A stretch of DNA of 64,000 nucleotides, from the NCBI RefSeq assembly GCF_004346185.1, contig NZ_SMAI01000006.1, forward strand, positions 210,731 through 274,730, written 5' to 3'. This document shows positions 63,014 to 64,000 of this stretch, one piece after another; within the stretch, counting starts at the first letter, position 1; every line of letters begins with the position of its first letter. A model generated the notes under the pieces. It worked only from the letters and a program-made list of their open reading frames with translations, made no database searches and had not been told where the DNA came from. Made by a program: the position numbers and the translations under genes. The stretch is from Aquabacter spiritensis (GTDB lineage: Bacteria > Pseudomonadota > Alphaproteobacteria > Rhizobiales > Xanthobacteraceae).

Positions 63014-63757
63014 CTACCCCGCCTTTTCCGCCGCGCGGGGATAGACGCAGCGGAAGCCGATATAGAGTGCGGCGAAGGCGGCGGGCTTCCATTGCATGGC
63101 CGCGGCGCGCATCTGGTCGGGGCCGTACCACCAGGAGCCGCCGGCGGTGAGCGCGGTGTCGCCTTGCCGGTCGGCGAGCCATTCCCAGGCATTCCCGCCC
63201 ATGTCGCGCAGCCCGTTCACGCCGGTTTTCGTCGCTCCGGCCGGGGCCAGACGCGGCCAGGGATCCCCGCCGCTGCCATTGGCGCCGTCCGGCGTGGCGC
63301 CGGTGGGAAACGGATAGGTCTGTCCCGTGACGAATTCGGCGGGCGGCGCGGCCCGCCGCTCGACATAGGCCGCCTCGGTCCATTCCGCGCGCGTCGGCAG
63401 GCGGCCGCCGGCCCAGCGGCAATAGGCGTCGGCCTCGTACCAGGTGACGTGGACGGCGGGCAGAGCCGGGCTGTCCGGCGGCGCGCCGAACGGGGTGCGG
63501 AAGGTCCAGCCCGGCCGGCGCTCCCAGCCCGCGCCCCATTCGTGACCGCCGCCGTCTTGCTCCGCCGCCGTCGTCCGGCCCGTCGCCCGGGCGAAGCGGG
63601 CGAAGGCGGCGATCGTCACCTCGTCGGCATCGAAGACGAGGGCGCCAACCGGCAGGCGCGCATCGGCCGCCGCCGGCGCCGCAGAGAACGGCCCGGCGAA
63701 GAGGCTGGCGCAGAGGCCGGCGCGGATCGGGCCGGCGAGGCGGTCGGACATCCTCAT
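63014..63757 (-). CDS. SUMF1/formylglycine-generating-enzyme-fold protein lacking catalytic cysteines
   Basis: The protein of about 247 residues has a likely signal peptide (AGPIRAGLCASLFAGPFSAA) and the C-type-lectin-like SUMF1 fold: VHVTWYEADAYCRWAGGRLPTRAEWTEAAY, GLRDMGGNAWEWLAD, and GGSWWYGPDQMRAA before a final GFRCVYP. True formylglycine-generating enzymes carry two active-site Cys in the GGS...C-x4-C region; here that stretch has Trp, Tyr and Gln instead. It therefore probably binds ligand or protein rather than oxidising sulfatases. ATG 63757 or 63751 starts the gene. Confidence 0.85.
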   Translation of the reverse strand: MRMSDRLAGPIRAGLCASLFAGPFSAAPAAADARLPVGALVFDADEVTIAAFARFARATGRTTAAEQDGGGHEWGAGWERRPGWTFRTPFGAPPDSPALPAVHVTWYEADAYCRWAGGRLPTRAEWTEAAYVERRAAPPAEFVTGQTYPFPTGATPDGANGSGGDPWPRLAPAGATKTGVNGLRDMGGNAWEWLADRQGDTALTAGGSWWYGPDQMRAAAMQWKPAAFAALYIGFRCVYPRAAEKAG

Positions 63758-63886
63758 CTCTCTCTCCCTTCGTCCCGTGCCCGCCCATGCCGGACGACGT
63801 CCCGGCCGGTGCGGCGCTGCTTCAGGATACGAGCGCCCGTGCCCCGAAACGCCGGTCTCCGCGAAATGTGATGGTCCAAACGAAAA

Positions 63887-63908
63887 GAGCCGCCCCGAAG
63901 GGCGGCTC
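63887..63908 (-). terminator. Intrinsic terminator (minus-strand T-run)
   Basis: GAGCCGCCC-CGAA-GGGCGGCTC is a perfect 9-bp stem with a tetraloop. On the minus strand it is followed by TTTTCG (complement of CGAAAA at 63881-63886). It probably ends a minus-strand gene lying beyond the right edge. Confidence 0.6.
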
Positions 63909-63920
63909 AGACCGCTGACA

Positions 63921-63949
63921 AACCCCGTCGATTTTTCGGCGGGGTTTTT
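63921..63949 (+). terminator. Intrinsic terminator (plus-strand T-run)
   Basis: AACCCCGTCGA-TTTT-TCGGCGGGGTT forms an 11-bp stem with one G-U wobble, followed by T-rich sequence (TTTTTGTTT). It is a strong Rho-independent shape on the plus strand, just beside the minus-oriented hairpin. Confidence 0.65.
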
Positions 63950-64000
63950 GTTTGGGTTGGGGCCGGTCGGTTTTTGGCTATGGCGTCGGTCGATTTTGGG

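Overview
The window is high-GC DNA (roughly two-thirds G+C by eye) from an alphaproteobacterium, most likely of the Hyphomicrobiales (rhizobial) lineage. I infer this from gene families and gene order: RNase D-lptC-lptA-lptB-rpoN, trpF-trpB-trpA-accD-folC, murA-DUF2948-hisD-UPF0262-LMW phosphatase-maf-yacG, and an AccD that has lost most of its zinc-finger cysteines. I cannot name a species.

Layout. 1-1.9 kb: end of a rhamnan-synthesis F family gene and a sugar-nucleotide epimerase (surface polysaccharide). 2-6.8 kb: RNase D, the LPS transport genes lptC/lptA/lptB and rpoN. 6.8-8.4 kb: an APC permease facing them. 8.6-15.5 kb, minus strand: trpF-trpB-(unknown secreted protein)-trpA, an Ntn-type amide hydrolase, accD and folC. 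15.6-22.4 kb, minus strand: an aldehyde dehydrogenase and omega-aminotransferase pair (probably polyamine or amine catabolism), then a three-subunit cobalt-type nitrile hydratase / thiocyanate hydrolase-like enzyme whose metal subunit begins with a His-Asp repeat, then a large amidase. 22.6-28.2 kb: yacG, maf, phosphatase, UPF0262, hisD, DUF2948, murA and a small conserved-looking ORF. 28.4 kb: tRNA-Thr(CGT).

28.6-47.5 kb is more accessory: a small alpha/beta hydrolase, a 2098-residue repeat-rich autotransporter, a second aminotransferase coupled to a binding-protein-like gene with no signal peptide, an orphan phage-tail-chaperone-like gene, a transglutaminase-like protease, and an operon of a 1332-residue Pls/PosA-type synthetase, an amino-acid permease and a 4'-phosphopantetheinyl transferase. 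tRNA-Arg(CCG) lies at 47.9 kb.

48.2-62.7 kb looks like an accessory catabolic or stress region: Tat-exported metallo-hydrolase, amidohydrolase and XapX protein; alpha/beta hydrolase, isochorismatase-like hydrolase and a PNPOx-like flavoprotein; two regulators; a luciferase-like monooxygenase; and a complete ProVWX-type ABC importer. The window ends with a formylglycine-generating-enzyme-like protein that lacks the catalytic cysteines, and two intrinsic terminators.

The strongest candidate for something new is the 40.1-46.4 kb operon. Its synthetase has adenylation and carrier domains, six membrane segments and three left-handed beta-helix domains. This is the architecture of epsilon-poly-lysine synthetase, and the substrate-pocket residues read by eye resemble a lysine-type code. 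Second is the split, His-tagged-by-nature nitrile hydratase-like operon. Third is the secreted protein wedged between trpB and trpA.
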